NCBI GenBank assembly: GCA_015063165.1
Contig: SUSZ01000006.1
Location: 1 to 64,000 of the forward strand
Length of the DNA: 64,000 bases
Origin: Thermoplasmata archaeon
GTDB taxonomy: Archaea; Thermoplasmatota; Thermoplasmata; Methanomassiliicoccales; Methanomethylophilaceae
Direction of reading: 5' to 3'
The stretch's first letter is position 1. Every line of letters starts with the position of its first letter. Shown here one piece after another: positions 62,955 to 64,000 of the stretch. Both the position numbers and the translations under genes were made by a program. The notes under the pieces were generated by a model, which had not been told where the DNA came from, did no database searches, and saw only the letters and a program-made list of their open reading frames with translations.

Positions 62955-63539
62955 TTGAAGATTATAGATGAGCCGCAGTTCGGTCCGATGTTCAGATTCA
63001 ACGATGCTAACGTCTACTGGTCGCTGCACGTCCTCTCCGGAGGAAAGTGCATGGGCAGGAAGAGGCTGGCCCAGGAGGTCGGCGTAGGCGAGGGAAGCAT
63101 GCGCAGGATCATCGACACTCTGAAGGAGTGGGAGTTCATCCTTATCAAGCAGACCGGGATAACCATCACCAGAGCCGGACTGGAGTTCCTCAAGCAAATA
63201 CCTATAAGACCCGTGGAGATCAACGTTCCCGACATCGTGGTGGGCAAGTACCAGCAGTCCGTCCTCGTGCTCGGCGTCGCCAACAAGGTGAAGAACGGCA
63301 TGGAGCAGAGGGATGTCGGAGTCAAGATGGGAGCGCAGGGATGCACGACCATAGTGATCAGGGACGGGGCCCTGATGATGCCTCCCGACTGGAACCTCGA
63401 CGAGAAGAACCCCGAGATGGCCAAGATGATACGCGAGGAGACCGGCATCACCGCCGACGACGTGTTGATCATCGGAGGTGCCGAGGACAAGTGCAACGCT
63501 GTGGAAGCAGCGGTCTCCGCCGCATTGGACCTGTTCTGA
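62955..63539 (+). CDS. DUF4443 family regulator-like protein
   Basis: 194 residues from TTG 62955, or 203 from GTG 62928. An N-terminal winged helix (YWSLHVLSGGKCMGRKRLAQEVGVGEGSMRRIIDTLKEWEFI) precedes an archaeal DUF4443 domain (VPDIVVGKYQQSVLVLGVANKVKNGMEQRDVG, TIVIRDGALMMPPDW). Effector unknown. The next gene starts two bases after its stop. Confidence 0.82.
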   Translation: MKIIDEPQFGPMFRFNDANVYWSLHVLSGGKCMGRKRLAQEVGVGEGSMRRIIDTLKEWEFILIKQTGITITRAGLEFLKQIPIRPVEINVPDIVVGKYQQSVLVLGVANKVKNGMEQRDVGVKMGAQGCTTIVIRDGALMMPPDWNLDEKNPEMAKMIREETGITADDVLIIGGAEDKCNAVEAAVSAALDLF

Positions 63540-63540
63540 T

Positions 63541-64000
63541 ATGAAGCACCTGTTGAGCTATTCCGTCTATCAGGACATCGGGTTCTTCGGCAAGACCCCG
63601 CGTGAGCTCCTGAACGGGATGAGATGCGACGGGCTGGAGATGCTCACCTCCTACGAGCATCCGCCCGAATCGCATCTCCCCCTCTCCGCTTCGGTGCATC
63701 TGCCGTACGCCACCGATTGGATGGCCGCGTGGAAGGGGGAGCCTTACGATATGGACGACTACCAGTCCCTGTACTACATGTACGGCAGGTCTCCGGAGGA
63801 TGTGGTTGGCAATATTTCCAAGGCCATCGACCTCGCATCGGACATCTCCCCGCCGTACGGCATAATGCATCTGTGCGACGGCAGCGTGCCCCATCTGCAC
63901 TGCCACGAGCAGCCCTACACTGACGACTACGTCATAACGGAGTTCGCCGAGGTGATGAACCGCGTGGCTGCTTCCATGCCCGGCGGAGAGCCTCCTTTCC
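63541..64000 (+). CDS. Sugar-phosphate isomerase/epimerase-like TIM barrel, cut by window end
   Basis: ATG 63541 begins a frame open to the last base (153 codons seen). MKHLLSYSVYQDIGFFGKTP, RCDGLEMLTSYEHPP, SVHLPYATDW, and later YGIMHLCDGSVPHLHCHEQ resemble the AP-endonuclease-2/xylose-isomerase-like barrel with metal-binding His and Glu. Probably co-transcribed with the DUF4443 gene. Substrate unknown. Confidence 0.72.
   Translation, partial: MKHLLSYSVYQDIGFFGKTPRELLNGMRCDGLEMLTSYEHPPESHLPLSASVHLPYATDWMAAWKGEPYDMDDYQSLYYMYGRSPEDVVGNISKAIDLASDISPPYGIMHLCDGSVPHLHCHEQPYTDDYVITEFAEVMNRVAASMPGGEPPF

Noticed and set aside
1-64000. tRNA, rRNA or CRISPR arrays
   Set aside because: I looked for T-loop motifs, conserved rRNA stretches and evenly spaced repeats and saw none.

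Overview
The window is archaeal and most likely from a methylotrophic methanogen of the Methanomassiliicoccales (Methanomethylophilaceae-like). The signs are TATA-box promoters with short or absent leaders, GGTG-type ribosome sites, FEN1, archaeal S-adenosylmethionine synthetase, CobY/CbiZ/archaeal CobT, aconitase X of the archaeal mevalonate route, HypF and a MtaA/MtbA-type methylcobamide:CoM methyltransferase. Three genes stay open in frame across four internal TAG codons, while almost every gene ends in TGA or TAA. This fits an organism that reads amber as pyrrolysine. The pyl genes themselves are not in the window.

Layout. 1-5534: an AT-rich island with the start of a transposase, a two-gene plus-strand unit (coiled-coil ABC-like protein and partner) converging on a two-gene minus-strand unit (amber-containing radical SAM protein and a protein sharing its C-terminal module). 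5.6-8.6 kb: citrate synthase and a siroheme sulfite/nitrite reductase. 8.8-13.4 kb: corrinoid salvage operon cobD-cbiB-cbiZ-cobS-cobY. 13.8-17.3 kb: ABC importer with a dockerin-bearing binding protein. 17.9-24.2 kb: MFS carrier, HPP protein, Hcp with a divergent HxlR regulator, an ArsR-like regulator, an unknown protein and an OLD-like ATPase. 24.3-28.6 kb: hypF, a phosphatase-superfamily gene and cobT, overlapping by ATGA-type junctions. 28.7-33 kb: DUF4143 ATPase (frameshifted), a decayed stretch, ferredoxin-type aldo/keto reductase, YbaK, a Cys-rich miniprotein and CrcB.

33.0-43.0 kb: an uptake cluster made of an AraC regulator with two in-frame TAGs, divergent from a binding protein with three tandem substrate-binding domains, a FecCD permease, an ATPase and a heterodimeric exporter-fold ABC pair. 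The order resembles bacterial siderophore (YbtPQ-type) loci. 43.1-45.0 kb: aconitase X large subunit and a small subunit fused to a Nudix hydrolase. 45-51 kb: acyltransferase, NhaC antiporter, IleRS. 51.3-55.9 kb: rubredoxin-glutamate synthase fusion, TcdA, TatD, DUF3793, SPFH protein. 55.9-59.7 kb: DUF5131, FEN1, ribulose-phosphate epimerase, corrinoid methyltransferase. 59.7-64 kb: small zinc protein, RNase Z, an amber-containing HTH-CBS regulator, SAM synthetase, DUF4443 and a TIM-barrel gene cut by the window end.

The most coherent theme is corrinoid and metal supply (two FecCD-type importers, the cob genes, cobT) for corrinoid-dependent methanogenesis. Several genes carry apparent one-base disruptions near an end (DUF4143 ATPase, nhaC, rpe, rnz), so real mutation and assembly indels both have to be considered there. 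That caution does not explain the four TAG codons.
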